From positions 116,720 through 180,719 of the forward strand of contig NZ_WJNG01000013.1 of NCBI RefSeq assembly GCF_009649745.1: 64,000 nucleotides of DNA, read 5' to 3'. A program made the translations under genes and the position numbers. This document shows positions 48,951-58,901 of the stretch, one piece after another. Numbering within the stretch: the first letter of the stretch is position 1; each line of letters starts with the position of its first letter. Below the pieces are notes generated by a model. It did no database searches and had not been told where the DNA came from. It worked only from the letters and a program-made list of their open reading frames with translations. The DNA is from Aquibacillus halophilus (GTDB taxonomy: Bacteria; Bacillota; Bacilli; Bacillales; Amphibacillaceae).

Positions 48951-50570
48951 ATGTTACAAGCTACTAATGTTAGTTTACAATACGGTGATAAAAAGTTATT
49001 CGAGGATGTAAATATTAAATTTACTCCCGGAAACTGTTATGGGTTAATAGGGGCAAATGGTGCAGGTAAATCAACTTTCCTAAAAGTTTTATCAGGTGAG
49101 GTTGATCCACAGTCTGGGAATGTTTCACTAGGTAAGGACGAACGCCTTGCTGTACTAAAACAGGACCATTATGCCTATGAGGAAAATGAAGTACTAGCGA
49201 CTGTAATCATGGGGCATGAGCGTTTGTTTGAAATCATGCATGAAAAAGACGCTATTTACATGAAGGAAGATTTCTCTGAAGAAGATGGTATGAAGGCTGC
49301 GGAACTTGAAGGTGAGTTTGCTGAGCTAAACGGTTGGGAAGCTGAATCTGATGCAGCAGTACTATTAAAAGGTCTTGGAATTAGCGAGAGTCTTCATACA
49401 AAGAAAATGGCTGAGCTAACTGGTGGAGAGAAAGTTAAAGTGTTACTTGCCCAGGCATTGTTTGGGTCACCGGACATACTACTTTTGGATGAGCCGACTA
49501 ACCACCTAGAAATTTATGCGATTCAATGGTTAGAAGAGTTTTTAATTAACTTTGAAAACACTGTAATTGTTGTATCACACGACAGACACTTTTTAAATAA
49601 AGTGTGTACCCATATAGCTGATGTCGATTTTGGCAAAATCCAGCTTTATATTGGTAACTATGACTTCTGGTATGAGTCTAGCCAATTAGCTTTAAGAATG
49701 GCTCAGGACCAGAACAAGAAGAAAGAAGAAAAAATCAAAGAGCTACAAAGCTTCGTTGCTCGCTTTAGTGCCAATGCATCAAAGTCAAAACAAGCAACAT
49801 CTCGTAAGAAAATGCTTGATAATATTACTCTAGATGATATTAAACCATCATCTCGTAAATACCCATATGTTGCATTCACACCTGGTCGTGAAATCGGAAA
49901 TGACCTATTACGTGTCGATGGAATTTCCAAAACAATTGATGGAGTAAAAGTGTTAAACAATGTTAGCTTTACTATGAACGCTGATGATAAAGTTGCACTT
50001 GTTGGTAGGGATGAGGTTGCTAAAACAACTCTACTCCGTATTCTAATTGGGGAGCTTGAGCCGGATGAAGGTAGGTACACTTGGGGCGTGACAACTTCTC
50101 AGTCTTACTTGCCAAAAGATAACTCAAAGTATTTTGAGAACGGTGATTTAACACTTGTTGACTGGTTACGCCAGTATTCACCTGAAGATCAGACTGAAAC
50201 ATTCTTACGTGGTTTCCTAGGTAGAATGCTATTCTCTGGAGAAGAGGCTTTGAAGAAGGCAGATGTACTTTCCGGTGGAGAAAAGGTTCGTTGTATGTTA
50301 TCTAAAATGATGCTTAGTAATTCTAACGTGTTATTACTGGATGAGCCAACCAACCACTTAGATCTAGAGTCAATCACATCTGTGAATAACGGTCTAATTA
50401 AGTTTAAAGGTTCGCTATTGTTTACATCACATGACCAACAGTTTGTAAACAGTATTGCTAATCGTTTAATTGAAATTACACCAAGCGGAATTGTGGATAA
50501 AGAAATGAGCTACGATGATTATGTAGCTGATAAGAAGCTTCAAAAAGAAATTGCAGAAATGTATGTTTAA
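48951..50570 (+). CDS. ykpA: ABC-F family ATPase (YkpA/YbiT-like)
   Basis: A 539-residue soluble protein with two ABC domains. Domain 1 has Walker A GANGAGKST near residue 37, signature TGGEKVK and LLLDEPTNHLEIYAI. Domain 2 has signature SGGEKVR and LLLDEPTNHLDLESI, but its Walker A reads GRDEVAKTT near residue 352, with Ala in place of the last Gly. The segment TWGVTTSQSYLPKDNSKYF is typical of the YkpA/YbiT branch. ABC-F factors act on ribosomes. Start ATG at 48951, GGAGGA 11 nt upstream. The same leader is partly duplicated at 43050-43121. Confidence 0.88.
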   Translation: MLQATNVSLQYGDKKLFEDVNIKFTPGNCYGLIGANGAGKSTFLKVLSGEVDPQSGNVSLGKDERLAVLKQDHYAYEENEVLATVIMGHERLFEIMHEKDAIYMKEDFSEEDGMKAAELEGEFAELNGWEAESDAAVLLKGLGISESLHTKKMAELTGGEKVKVLLAQALFGSPDILLLDEPTNHLEIYAIQWLEEFLINFENTVIVVSHDRHFLNKVCTHIADVDFGKIQLYIGNYDFWYESSQLALRMAQDQNKKKEEKIKELQSFVARFSANASKSKQATSRKKMLDNITLDDIKPSSRKYPYVAFTPGREIGNDLLRVDGISKTIDGVKVLNNVSFTMNADDKVALVGRDEVAKTTLLRILIGELEPDEGRYTWGVTTSQSYLPKDNSKYFENGDLTLVDWLRQYSPEDQTETFLRGFLGRMLFSGEEALKKADVLSGGEKVRCMLSKMMLSNSNVLLLDEPTNHLDLESITSVNNGLIKFKGSLLFTSHDQQFVNSIANRLIEITPSGIVDKEMSYDDYVADKKLQKEIAEMYV

Positions 50571-50576
50571 TTGACT

Positions 50577-50605
50577 AAAAGCTGTCTCATAATGAGACAG
50601 CTTTT
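50577..50605 (+). terminator. Terminator after ykpA
   Basis: Near-perfect 14-bp stem AAAAGCTGTCTCAT with ATGAGACAGCTTTT, T-run included. Confidence 0.85.
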
Positions 50606-50611
50606 TAAATA

Positions 50612-51305
50612 AGTCTGTTTTCTAGAGGATTATTGTTTTGGACAGAATTTCGATAAACTACGACGTAACTATCTGACTTCCTTACGGTCTTTATGGGAAT
50701 AGTGCTATCTCGCCGCTGCGGAAAAACACTCCCTTTCCATGGGGAACGCCTCAGCCTCCTCGCTCGTAAAGAACACTCACTGCGGGGTCTTCAGACTGTT
50801 CCTTTCCCATAGGAGTGTCGTATTTTTCCGCAGCTTAGAATAGCTTTCTGTTCAAGTTACAAGAACTCTAAGAAACGTTTATTTTATGAAATATCACTAC
50901 TCACCTCATTAATTAAAATTTTTATCGCACGAAGGTTTTTATTTAATTTTTGTGAGTCTTCGTGTATTTCCAACGCTAGTATAGTGTTGTATTAGATCAC
51001 TACACTATATGATGGTGATTGGAGCGCAGGGCAGTCGACTCATCGAAAATACAAACCAATTTTCTCCGTGCGATGCAATGCTGCCGGAGCCTTCCTTATC
51101 CTGCGGGGAAAGCAAATGTTTTCGATGGGACGAGTAATCGCAGTCCCAACAGCTGAAAATCCCACAGGAAGCGGGTTTCTTCAGAGGAAGTTGAAGCGTT
51201 GCCCGCGGAAAGCGACTGCCCGAAGCGCAAATCAACTAGTAGCTAGGCTACGACGCAATTTTCATCAACTTCGAAGAGTAAAAAGTAATAAAGGTTGCGA
51301 AAACA
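50612..51305 (+). repeat. Composite intergenic repeat, copy 6 (L-B-A-R)
   Basis: L end at about 50612-50670, module B at about 50705-50838 (CTGCGGAAAAAC to TTTTTCCGCAG), about 160 nt of spacer, module A in inverted orientation at about 51005-51235, and R end at about 51245-51305. Module A holds two inserted cassettes, at about 51032-51090 and 51118-51150. Confidence 0.8.
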
Positions 51306-51352
51306 CTTAAATAAAAGGTTAATTACAATTTCTATGAAATGAGTGAATATTG

Positions 51353-51802
51353 ATGATAAGTTCTTATAAACAGTTTGAACAGATGATTGATGAGGTTAAC
51401 AAACTAAAAAACTTCCCTGAATCAAAATTGATCGAACCAATTGCTGAGGGAAAATGGTCAACTAGAGAGATTATTGGACATATTCATCTCTGGGATCAGC
51501 TTATTATTTTACAAGTGATTCCTTCAATAGATGGTGGAAAAGTTCCTGAATTTCCAAGTTTTAACTCGTTTAACTTATATGCAATTTGTCTATTAGAAGA
51601 TTATAAGACAATGGAAGTATTAGACAGTTTTATTTCCACGCGCAGAGAGCTTTTAGAAAAAATAGCAGAGGTAGACCTTGAAAACAAGTTCATAATTGGT
51701 GAAGAAACTGATAAGGTCTATACACCAGAAAGCTTGATTCAGATGTTTGTCGAACATGATCGTCATCACCTGAAACAAATTGAGGAAGTATTGAAGGCAT
51801 AA
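51353..51802 (+). CDS. DinB-family protein
   Basis: A 149-residue helical protein of the DinB/DfsB-like superfamily (four-helix bundle). The metal-binding histidines are in REIIGHIHLWDQ near residue 42 and in the C-terminal FVEHDRHHLKQIEEV. Members include bacillithiol-dependent transferases and other metal enzymes; the reaction here is unknown. The start is ATG at 51353, with a weak ribosome site. It shares a strong bidirectional terminator with trpA. Confidence 0.82.
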   Translation: MISSYKQFEQMIDEVNKLKNFPESKLIEPIAEGKWSTREIIGHIHLWDQLIILQVIPSIDGGKVPEFPSFNSFNLYAICLLEDYKTMEVLDSFISTRRELLEKIAEVDLENKFIIGEETDKVYTPESLIQMFVEHDRHHLKQIEEVLKA

Positions 51803-51842
51803 ACAAGAGAGTGCAGGTAAGATTACTTCTGCACTCTCTTGT
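51803..51842. terminator. Bidirectional terminator between the DinB-like gene and trpA
   Basis: Perfect 14-bp stem ACAAGAGAGTGCAG with its complement (51829-51842); it ends the trp operon on the minus strand. Confidence 0.85.
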
Positions 51843-51849
51843 TTATTTG

Positions 51850-52644
51850 TTATGAGTTTGCTTTTTCCGAAAGCTTTGCGGACTGAATCAATTCGCGAAT
51901 TGTTTGTCGATCACCTTGGTGGAGCAGCTCCACAATTCTACTACCAACAACAACTCCATCACAGCTTTTTGTTAACTCTTCCACATGTTCAGGGGTTGAA
52001 ACACCAAATCCCGCTAACACAGGGACTTCACATATCTTCTGTAGTTCTTGTAAGTGCTCGGCTAAGTTCTCCTTAAACGAACTTCTCGCACCTGTTGTAC
52101 CAGTAACAGTCACTGCATACAAAAAGCCTTCTGTTCGTTTGGCAATTTCAACTAACCTTTCTTTTGGACTAGTTAAAGCAGCTAACCGGATTAGTGCAAT
52201 ATCATACTCTTTTAAATCATCTGCAATTATTGATTCTTCTTCTAAAGGTAAATCTGGAATTATTAATCCATCAACACCTGATTCATGACAAGACCTAGCA
52301 AAATCTTTTATACCAAGAGCATAGATTGGATTAATATACGTCATTAATACGATTGGGATTGTTCGTGTTTGGCTGGATTCTTTTAGTTTTTCTAGAACCT
52401 GACGTAAGCTAATCCCGTGCTCAAGAGCTCTGAGACCTGCAGCTTGTATTGTCGGGCCATCTGCTACAGGATCAGAAAATGGAATACCTAACTCCACGAC
52501 AGTTGACCCGCTATCTTCTAAAAACTTCAGCTGATCTTCTAGGTTTTCCAGACCACCATCACCAGCCATGATGTATGGAACAAATGCTTTATCACCATTA
52601 GCCAATACCTTTTGGAAGGCATCTGCCATTTTTTGTTTACCCAT
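51850..52644 (-). CDS. trpA: Tryptophan synthase alpha chain
   Basis: A 264-residue TIM-barrel enzyme that cleaves indole-3-glycerol phosphate to indole. Landmarks are [10 protein letters not shown], the catalytic Glu in [19 protein letters not shown] near residue 42, the catalytic Asp in [13 protein letters not shown], and the phosphate site AGFGVS. ATG at 52644 overlaps the trpB stop by 8 nt and has GGAGGTGA upstream, so it is translationally coupled. It is the last gene of the operon. Confidence 0.95.
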   Translation of the reverse strand: MGKQKMADAFQKVLANGDKAFVPYIMAGDGGLENLEDQLKFLEDSGSTVVELGIPFSDPVADGPTIQAAGLRALEHGISLRQVLEKLKESSQTRTIPIVLMTYINPIYALGIKDFARSCHESGVDGLIIPDLPLEEESIIADDLKEYDIALIRLAALTSPKERLVEIAKRTEGFLYAVTVTGTTGARSSFKENLAEHLQELQKICEVPVLAGFGVSTPEHVEELTKSCDGVVVGSRIVELLHQGDRQTIRELIQSAKLSEKANS

Positions 52645-53842
52645 TTGCTTCACCTCCAAGTGCATCTCTTACCGTTTCAACATCTTTATCACCACGACCA
52701 GACAAACAAACAACCAGCACTTCATCCTGCTTCATTTTTTTAGCTAGCTTCATCGTGAAGGCAATCGCATGCGCGCTCTCAAGTGCAGGGATAATCCCTT
52801 CTGTTTTTGACAGCACTTGTAAACCTTCTAGCGCTTCCTCGTCAGTAATTGAATCGTAGATTACCCGGTCAATTTCTTTTAAATGACTATGTTCTGGACC
52901 AACACCTGGATAGTCAAGGCCAGCAGATATCGAGTGTGCTTCCTGAATTTGGCCATTGATATCCTGTAGCAAATAGGTCATCGTTCCATGTAGAATGCCC
53001 GCTTTACCATCGGTTAATGTTGCGGCATGTTTGCCTGTTTCAATACCAGAACCACCAGCTTCGACACCGTATAGCTTTACTTGTTTATCTTCAACAAATG
53101 GATAAAACATTCCCATTGAATTACTTCCTCCACCAATACAAGCAACAATCGCTTCAGGTAGTTTACCTTCTTGAGCAAGTATTTGTTTCTTCGTCTCACT
53201 ACCAATTACACTTTGAAAGTCCCTAACAATTTGCGGGAAGGGATGAGGTCCAACGACTGAGCCGATAATGTAATGGGTATCCTCCACATTGCTAACCCAA
53301 TAGCGAAGCGCTTCATTAACAGCATCCTTAAGCGTCCCGCTTCCTTGATCAACACTTTCCACTCGAGCACCGAGTAGCTCCATTCTGAATACATTTAGCT
53401 TTTGCCTTCTAATATCTTCTTTCCCCATGAAAATGACACAATCAAGTCCTAACAACGCACAAACCGTCGCAGTAGCAACACCATGTTGACCAGCACCGGT
53501 TTCAGCAACAACCTTTTTCTTTCCCATTCGAACGGTTAATAACGCTTGCCCAACCGCATTATTTATTTTGTGGGCACCCGTGTGGTTTAAATCTTCCCGT
53601 TTCAAATAAATCTTTGGTCCACCTAATTTTTCTGAAAACCGTTCTGCATAGTAAAGAGGTGTCTCCCTACCCACGTATTGTTTAAAATAGTAATCTAATT
53701 CTTTGATAAATTCTGGATCATTCATCGCTTTTTTATAGGCATTTTCTAATTCAAGGACCGCTGGCATTAGGGTCTCAGGTACAAATCTCCCTCCAAATGA
53801 TCCAAAATGACCCTGACTATTCGGTTGCTGATATGTTTCCAT
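52637..53842 (-). CDS. trpB: Tryptophan synthase beta chain
   Basis: A 401-residue PLP enzyme condensing indole with serine. The PLP lysine is in [16 protein letters not shown] near residue 87, the glutamate motif in [11 protein letters not shown] near residue 109, the phosphate cradle in [13 protein letters not shown], and the C-terminal serine site in [12 protein letters not shown] at 53842, with AAAGGTGA upstream, overlaps the 3' end of trpF by 26 nt. Confidence 0.96.
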   Translation of the reverse strand: METYQQPNSQGHFGSFGGRFVPETLMPAVLELENAYKKAMNDPEFIKELDYYFKQYVGRETPLYYAERFSEKLGGPKIYLKREDLNHTGAHKINNAVGQALLTVRMGKKKVVAETGAGQHGVATATVCALLGLDCVIFMGKEDIRRQKLNVFRMELLGARVESVDQGSGTLKDAVNEALRYWVSNVEDTHYIIGSVVGPHPFPQIVRDFQSVIGSETKKQILAQEGKLPEAIVACIGGGSNSMGMFYPFVEDKQVKLYGVEAGGSGIETGKHAATLTDGKAGILHGTMTYLLQDINGQIQEAHSISAGLDYPGVGPEHSHLKEIDRVIYDSITDEEALEGLQVLSKTEGIIPALESAHAIAFTMKLAKKMKQDEVLVVCLSGRGDKDVETVRDALGGEANG

Positions 53843-54452
53843 GTCTATCACCTTTCTTTGCTTCGTTTATGAAGGCTGTTATTTTTTTGTGATCCTTTGC
53901 TCCATCCGTTTCTACGCCACTGGATACATCGACACCTGCTGGGTTCACTTCCGTTACAGCTAGTTGAATATTTCCAGCATGTAGTCCTCCGGCAAGAATT
54001 ACTTTTCCATCAACACCTGGAATATTTTTAACTAAATCCCAGTTAAACGTTTCGCCATTACCACCTCGGTATTTACCAGCTGGACTATCAAGCAGATAGT
54101 AGTCACATCGATAATCGGCAAGATTTAGAAGGTCTTCCTTTGATGTAATCTGAAATGCTTTTATTAATGGATAATTAATCTGTTTGCAAAATTCAGGTGA
54201 TTCATCGCCGTGCAATTGAACATAATCAAGCCCGACCTCAGCGGCAATAGCATTAATCGTTGATGCCTGTTCGTTTACAAACACGCCAACCTTCTTGACC
54301 TGATTAGGGATACCCTTGGCAATTCTTTTAGCTCCCTCTTTATCTATCCTACGTTTGCTGTCAGCAAAAACAAAACCAATAAAGTCAGCTCCAGATTGAA
54401 CAGCCTGTTCTGCCGCAGCTTCTGTTGTTATCCCACATATCTTGACTTTCAT
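53817..54452 (-). CDS. trpF: Phosphoribosylanthranilate isomerase
   Basis: A 211-residue TIM-barrel isomerase. The N-terminal catalytic Cys is in VKICGITTE, and [24 protein letters not shown] and the catalytic Asp in [20 protein letters not shown] follow. The C-terminal phosphate site is near [17 protein letters not shown]. It lies 12 nt after trpC. Confidence 0.95.
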   Translation of the reverse strand: MKVKICGITTEAAAEQAVQSGADFIGFVFADSKRRIDKEGAKRIAKGIPNQVKKVGVFVNEQASTINAIAAEVGLDYVQLHGDESPEFCKQINYPLIKAFQITSKEDLLNLADYRCDYYLLDSPAGKYRGGNGETFNWDLVKNIPGVDGKVILAGGLHAGNIQLAVTEVNPAGVDVSSGVETDGAKDHKKITAFINEAKKGDRHGNISATE

Positions 54453-54464
54453 TTTTCCCTCTCC

Positions 54465-55238
54465 CTATAACGGAATTCTTAACTGTTGGAAGGTTTGTTG
54501 CAAATTGCCGGATCGCATCATTGTTTCACCAACCAAAATTCCTTTTACTCCTGACCGCTTAATTCGCTCAACATCCTCTGCTGTTTGGATACCACTTTCA
54601 CTAATTAACAACGTATCTTGATGTTTAACTTGTTGTGCTAGCCGTTCAGTAATGCCAAGATCGACTTCAAACGTCTTCAAATTCCGATTGTTGACACCGA
54701 TAATTTTTGCGCCGATGTCATTTGCAACTTTCATTTCTTCTGTATTATGCACTTCTACTAATATCTCTAAATCCTTAGCCTTTGCATAGTTGAATAGTTG
54801 TTCTAATCTAGCTTTAGGCAAGGCTGCTGCGATTAGTAAAATCACACTTGCTCCGTAATCACTCGCTCGTTCTATTTGTATTTCATCAATTATAAAATCT
54901 TTATTTAAAATTGGAATTTTAACTGCTTCCCGCACTGATTGTAAGTCATCCATCGTACCTTTGAAAAAAGGTTGGTCAGTAAGAACCGATATCGTACCTG
55001 CACCATACTTTTCATATTCCTGTGCCTGTGCAGATGGATTAACATGTTCATTTATGATTCCTTTTGATGGTGAGGCTCGTTTGATTTCAGCAATGATGTT
55101 CATTTTATTAGATGCCATAAAAGTGTCATATAGTGAGCGTTTCTGATAGATTGCTTGATATTGTCCAGGATGATATGTTCTTTTTAGTCTAGCTACCTCT
55201 AATTCTTTTTCTGCTAAAATCTCATCTAAGATTGTCAT
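54465..55238 (-). CDS. trpC: Indole-3-glycerol phosphate synthase
   Basis: A 257-residue TIM-barrel enzyme. IAEIKRASPSKGIIN near residue 49 holds a catalytic Glu and Lys, PILNKDFIIDEIQI holds Lys, and ISESGIQTAEDVERI and GVKGILVGETMMRSG form the phosphate site. It is a separate gene, not fused to trpF as in enterics. The gap to trpD is 2 nt. Confidence 0.96.
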   Translation of the reverse strand: MTILDEILAEKELEVARLKRTYHPGQYQAIYQKRSLYDTFMASNKMNIIAEIKRASPSKGIINEHVNPSAQAQEYEKYGAGTISVLTDQPFFKGTMDDLQSVREAVKIPILNKDFIIDEIQIERASDYGASVILLIAAALPKARLEQLFNYAKAKDLEILVEVHNTEEMKVANDIGAKIIGVNNRNLKTFEVDLGITERLAQQVKHQDTLLISESGIQTAEDVERIKRSGVKGILVGETMMRSGNLQQTFQQLRIPL

Positions 55239-55240
55239 CC

Positions 55241-56263
55241 TTACACCCCTTGTTTTACTTGATTACTGTAATCAATTAAATTTTCTAATTTTAATAGGGC
55301 TGCTCCTGAGTCTATACTCTCTTTAGCAAGTGCTATCCCATCTTGGACTGTTTCTGCTTTACCATTTGCAAAAATTCCTAAACCAGCATTCATTAACACT
55401 GTATCTCGATAGGGACCTTTTTCTCCCCTCAAAACACCATGAAGAATTTCAGCATTTTGCTTGGAATCGCCGCCCTTTATTTTTTCATTATCATAAGTTG
55501 GTAGGCCCACCTCTTCTGGAGTAAGCGTGAATTTACGTAGCTCACCATCTTCTAGTAATACAAGGTGATTTTCCCCTGCTAAAGAGGCTTCGTCCATATG
55601 ACCTGCACCATTAATGATTAACGCTCGTTTTCTTCCAAGCTGATCGAGTACTTTGGCCATTCTTTCAAGCATATCACGACGATAGATTCCTAGAAGCTGG
55701 GTGGAAAGCTCAACCGGATTGGTCAGGGGACCTATTAAGTTAAAAATCGTTGGTATTTTTAAGTCTTGCCTAACCCTCATCATTCGCTTCATTGCCGGAT
55801 GGACATTTGGCGCGAACAAAAAGGCAATCCCATTTTCTTTCAGAATTTCATGAGTCTGTTCACTCGTCAACGATAGCGATACACCTAAATGCTCTAACAC
55901 ATCGGCACTTCCCGTTTTACTAGAAATACTGCGATTTCCATGTTTTGCAACAGTAATCCCTGCTCCTGCAATAACAAACGCGGAAGTCGTGCTGATATTA
56001 AAGCTTTGGGAACCGTCGCCGCCAGTTCCACAATTATCCATTACATTGTTAATTTTTTGAGGTAATGTTAATGACTTTTCTCTAATCACATTGACTAGAC
56101 CGGTGATTTCGTCAGCACTTTCTCCTTTTACTTTTAGCGCTGTTAGAAAAGCACCTCTTTCTGTGTCGGTCGTTTCTTCGGCAAACATCACCCTTGCTGC
56201 ATTTTCCATCTCTTCCACACTCAATGATTCACGAGTTGTAACCTTGTTAAGATATTGTCTCAT
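55241..56263 (-). CDS. trpD: Anthranilate phosphoribosyltransferase
   Basis: A 340-residue enzyme transferring phosphoribose from PRPP to anthranilate. The diagnostic loop DNCGTGGDGSQSFNISTTSA lies near residue 77. KHGNRSISSKTGSADVLEHL follows, and FLFAPNVHPAMKRMMRVRQDL lies near residue 150. The start overlaps the trpG end by 17 nt. Confidence 0.95.
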   Translation of the reverse strand: MRQYLNKVTTRESLSVEEMENAARVMFAEETTDTERGAFLTALKVKGESADEITGLVNVIREKSLTLPQKINNVMDNCGTGGDGSQSFNISTTSAFVIAGAGITVAKHGNRSISSKTGSADVLEHLGVSLSLTSEQTHEILKENGIAFLFAPNVHPAMKRMMRVRQDLKIPTIFNLIGPLTNPVELSTQLLGIYRRDMLERMAKVLDQLGRKRALIINGAGHMDEASLAGENHLVLLEDGELRKFTLTPEEVGLPTYDNEKIKGGDSKQNAEILHGVLRGEKGPYRDTVLMNAGLGIFANGKAETVQDGIALAKESIDSGAALLKLENLIDYSNQVKQGV

Positions 56264-56846
56264 AGGACTTCTCCTTTCCCAAACTTAAGAAAAAGTTGTT
56301 TAAAATCGTTTTTCCTTCTTTTGTTCCAATTGATTCCGGGTGAAATTGTAATCCATAGACCGGAAAATCTTTATGTTTTACAGCCATAATTTCATTGTCA
56401 TCGATGGCTGTTGCTGTTACTTCCAACTGCGCTGGTACGGTATCTTTTTTAATTGACAACGAATGGTACCTCATTACTTCTAGTGATTGAGGTAACTCAT
56501 GAAAAATGATTTCGTCATGGTGGTCAAGCAAGGATGTTTTTCCATGCTTTATTTGCTTGGCATGAATGATTTCAGCTCCAAAAGCTGCTCCGATTGCTTG
56601 GTGACCCAAACATATTCCTAAAATCGGGAACTCACCTGACAATTGTTTAACAACTTCAATACAAATGCCTGCTTCTTTCGGTGTACCTGGACCGGGAGAC
56701 AGAATAATTGCTTCTGGATTAAGTTCACGTATTTCGTTTATGGTAATACGGTCGTTTCTAATGACCTCCACAGTTTTTCCTAATTCAGAAACATATTGAA
56801 ACAGGTTATACGTAAATGAATCATAATTATCGATTAACAAAATCAT
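56247..56846 (-). CDS. trpG: Anthranilate synthase glutamine amidotransferase component
   Basis: A 199-residue class I glutamine amidotransferase. The nucleophile Cys is in FPILGICLGHQAIGAAFG near residue 79, the oxyanion loop in ILSPGPGTPKEAG, and the His/Glu pair in GLQFHPESIGT near residue 170. It supplies ammonia to TrpE. Being inside the trp operon it may be trp-specific or also serve PabB; I cannot tell. It overlaps trpE by 20 nt. Confidence 0.94.
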   Translation of the reverse strand: MILLIDNYDSFTYNLFQYVSELGKTVEVIRNDRITINEIRELNPEAIILSPGPGTPKEAGICIEVVKQLSGEFPILGICLGHQAIGAAFGAEIIHAKQIKHGKTSLLDHHDEIIFHELPQSLEVMRYHSLSIKKDTVPAQLEVTATAIDDNEIMAVKHKDFPVYGLQFHPESIGTKEGKTILNNFFLSLGKEKSYETIS

Positions 56847-58239
56847 TTGTATTTACCTCCAATAGGGATTTCGCCTTGTTTAATGTTTCCTGATATTCCG
56901 ATGCTGGATCTGAATCATAAACAATTCCTGCTCCTGCCTGCACATAGGCATGTTTATCTTTAATAACTAATGTCCGAATCGCCAAGGCTAAATCGACATC
57001 GCCGTTCATATTGATGTAGCCGACAGCACCTGCATACACCCCACGTTTTTTGTTTTCTAACTGATTAATAATTTGCATGGCCCGTATTTTGGGAGCACCT
57101 GACACCGTACCAGCGGGTAGAGTAGAAATAAGTGCATCTATCCCACTATAGTCTTTCGTTAACACTCCCTGTACTTCAGACACAATGTGCATAACATGTT
57201 GATATCTTTCTATCGTCATATACTTTGGAATTGTAATACTTCCAATTTCGCACACACGACCTAGGTCATTTCTACTTAAATCAACTAACATTTTATGTTC
57301 CGCCAATTCCTTTTCATCTGCAAGAAGATCATCAGCAAATTGGATATCTTCTTCATCTGTCTTTCCTCTTGGCCTAGTTCCTGCAATCGGATTTGTTATT
57401 ACTTGTTTTCCATTGGTTTTAATTAGGCTTTCTGGTGAAGCACCCAAGACTATATAATCATCAAAATCTAGATAAAACATATACGGTGATGGATTAGCTC
57501 TTCGCAGACTTCGATAAAATGTAAATGGATTAACATCAAAGCTAGCTTTCATTCTTTGTGAAAGGACAACTTGAAAAATGTCTCCGTCTGTTATATGTTG
57601 CTTTGCTTTATCAACCATTTCCATAAAGGTTTGTTTATTAATTGATGGCTCAAATTTTACGTCGATTGAAGTGTGTGATTCTTCAGCCTTTTCGGAAATT
57701 ATATCAGCTTTCAGTACTGCTAGGTTCTCTTCTAATTGATCATCTGTCCGATTCCCATCCAAGTTAATGGCTAGGATAGATACCGCTTGACGTAAGTGAT
57801 CAAAAACAATGACATCTTGGTAAAACATTAAATGAATTTCTGGCATTTCTATTTCATCATCATTAATCATCCCAATATCTTCATATTGGCGGATCGCATC
57901 ATATCCGATATATCCAACTGCTCCCCCATAGAATGCAAAAGGTAATGGAAGCTCATGCTGTGGGAGATGTTTCTTTAAAACTTCTAACGGTTTTCCTTCT
58001 TCGGTGTGTTGACTTTGATCATTATGGTTAATAACTGTTGTCTGATTTCCTTCTCCAATTACCTCTTTAAATGGATTCAGACCAATAAATGAATAACGAC
58101 CCTTTTCTCCACTGTTTGCTGAACTTTCTAATAAAAACTTCTTCTTTCCATTAATTCGATTGAATACTGATATTGGAGTTAAAGTGTCTCCGTTAAGTTG
58201 AATGCTTTTATAATTGACTGATGAATGAATTTGTTCCAA
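56827..58239 (-). CDS. trpE: Anthranilate synthase component I
   Basis: A 470-residue chorismate-using enzyme. The N-terminal domain has LLESSANSGEKGRYSFIGL, including the Ser and Arg region for tryptophan feedback. The C-terminal chorismate-binding domain has QVVLSQRM, the block ITNPIAGTRPRGKTDEED, ELAEHKMLVDLSRNDLGRV, and the catalytic stretch TLPAGTVSGAPKIRAMQII. It is the first gene of the trpEGDCFBA operon, directly after the two T-boxes. Confidence 0.95.
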   Translation of the reverse strand: MEQIHSSVNYKSIQLNGDTLTPISVFNRINGKKKFLLESSANSGEKGRYSFIGLNPFKEVIGEGNQTTVINHNDQSQHTEEGKPLEVLKKHLPQHELPLPFAFYGGAVGYIGYDAIRQYEDIGMINDDEIEMPEIHLMFYQDVIVFDHLRQAVSILAINLDGNRTDDQLEENLAVLKADIISEKAEESHTSIDVKFEPSINKQTFMEMVDKAKQHITDGDIFQVVLSQRMKASFDVNPFTFYRSLRRANPSPYMFYLDFDDYIVLGASPESLIKTNGKQVITNPIAGTRPRGKTDEEDIQFADDLLADEKELAEHKMLVDLSRNDLGRVCEIGSITIPKYMTIERYQHVMHIVSEVQGVLTKDYSGIDALISTLPAGTVSGAPKIRAMQIINQLENKKRGVYAGAVGYINMNGDVDLALAIRTLVIKDKHAYVQAGAGIVYDSDPASEYQETLNKAKSLLEVNTNDFVNR

Positions 58240-58274
58240 TGCTTTTCATCTCCCTTATACTTAATATTCGCCTA

Positions 58275-58530
58275 TTAAAAAATCCCCTATAAACACATCA
58301 AAATGTGTCTATAGGGGACGGATGTTTAACCGCGGTACCACCTCTAATTGAAGGATATTTCCTTCCTCTTTAAGCCCAGTAACGTTGGGATTACGTTTCT
58401 CCTTACTTAAGGTTCAGGAGATCTCTCATAAGTCCATTCTGCTTATTTAGCATGCCAGCTTCCCAGCTCCACCGGCTCTCTTAAATGAATCAATAAGCGT
58501 ACTAGTCTTAATCACGGATTTTACTATTAA
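58275..58530 (-). ncRNA. T-box leader, proximal (tRNA-Trp-type)
   Basis: The minus-strand transcript shows the T-box antiterminator motif AGAGGTGGTACCGCGG (about 58324-58345). Upstream, the specifier region reads GAATGGAC, with TGG (Trp codon) at 58434-58436. The terminator alternative is at 58283-58318. Uncharged tRNA-Trp would stabilise the antiterminator and allow trp transcription. Confidence 0.9.
58283..58318 (-). terminator. Proximal T-box terminator
   Basis: Long stem TCCCCTATAGACACAT with its near-complement, followed on the minus strand by T6; immediately upstream of trpE. Confidence 0.85.
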
Positions 58531-58552
58531 ATTATTTTTGGATACAAAAAAA

Positions 58553-58578
58553 TTCCCGCATCCGTAAAGGACGAGGAA
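58553..58578 (-). terminator. Distal T-box terminator
   Basis: Stem TTCCTCGTCC with GGATGCGGGAA and T7 on the minus strand. Confidence 0.75.
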
Positions 58579-58820
58579 ACCCGTGGTACCACCTTAATTA
58601 GCTGAAAATTCAGCTCACTTTGTATATCAAGCTTTAGGCTCAATACATGTCTCGTATAACGATGAGATCGAATCGCCAAAGCCTACTATTCGTTAGAAGT
58701 TCGGTTTGGAGGCTCAGAAGTCCATTCACTCATTTACTCACACTGGTTCACAGCAACCACCAGTTCTCTTTAGTGTTAAATAAGCTACTACTCTTCGTCT
58801 ATGCCTAAACGTATTTGATA
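58553..58820 (-). ncRNA. T-box leader, distal (tRNA-Trp-type)
   Basis: A second complete T-box on the minus strand: the T-box sequence AAGGTGGTACCACGGG at about 58580-58596, the specifier region GAATGGAC with TGG at 58722-58724, and the conserved TTCTGAGCC downstream of the specifier. It precedes the proximal T-box in the same transcript, giving a tandem arrangement. Confidence 0.88.
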
Positions 58821-58829
58821 TTGGTTACA

Positions 58830-58858
58830 ATCATAATATGCACCAATCCATTTGTCAA
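58830..58858 (-). promoter_or_regulatory. Sigma-A promoter of the trp operon
   Basis: Minus strand: consensus TTGACA (58853-58858), exactly 17 nt, TATGAT (58830-58835), just upstream of the distal T-box. Confidence 0.88.
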
Positions 58859-58901
58859 TGACATTAGCCGATTATTTTTAATTTTCTTACATTTTACTCA
58901 G

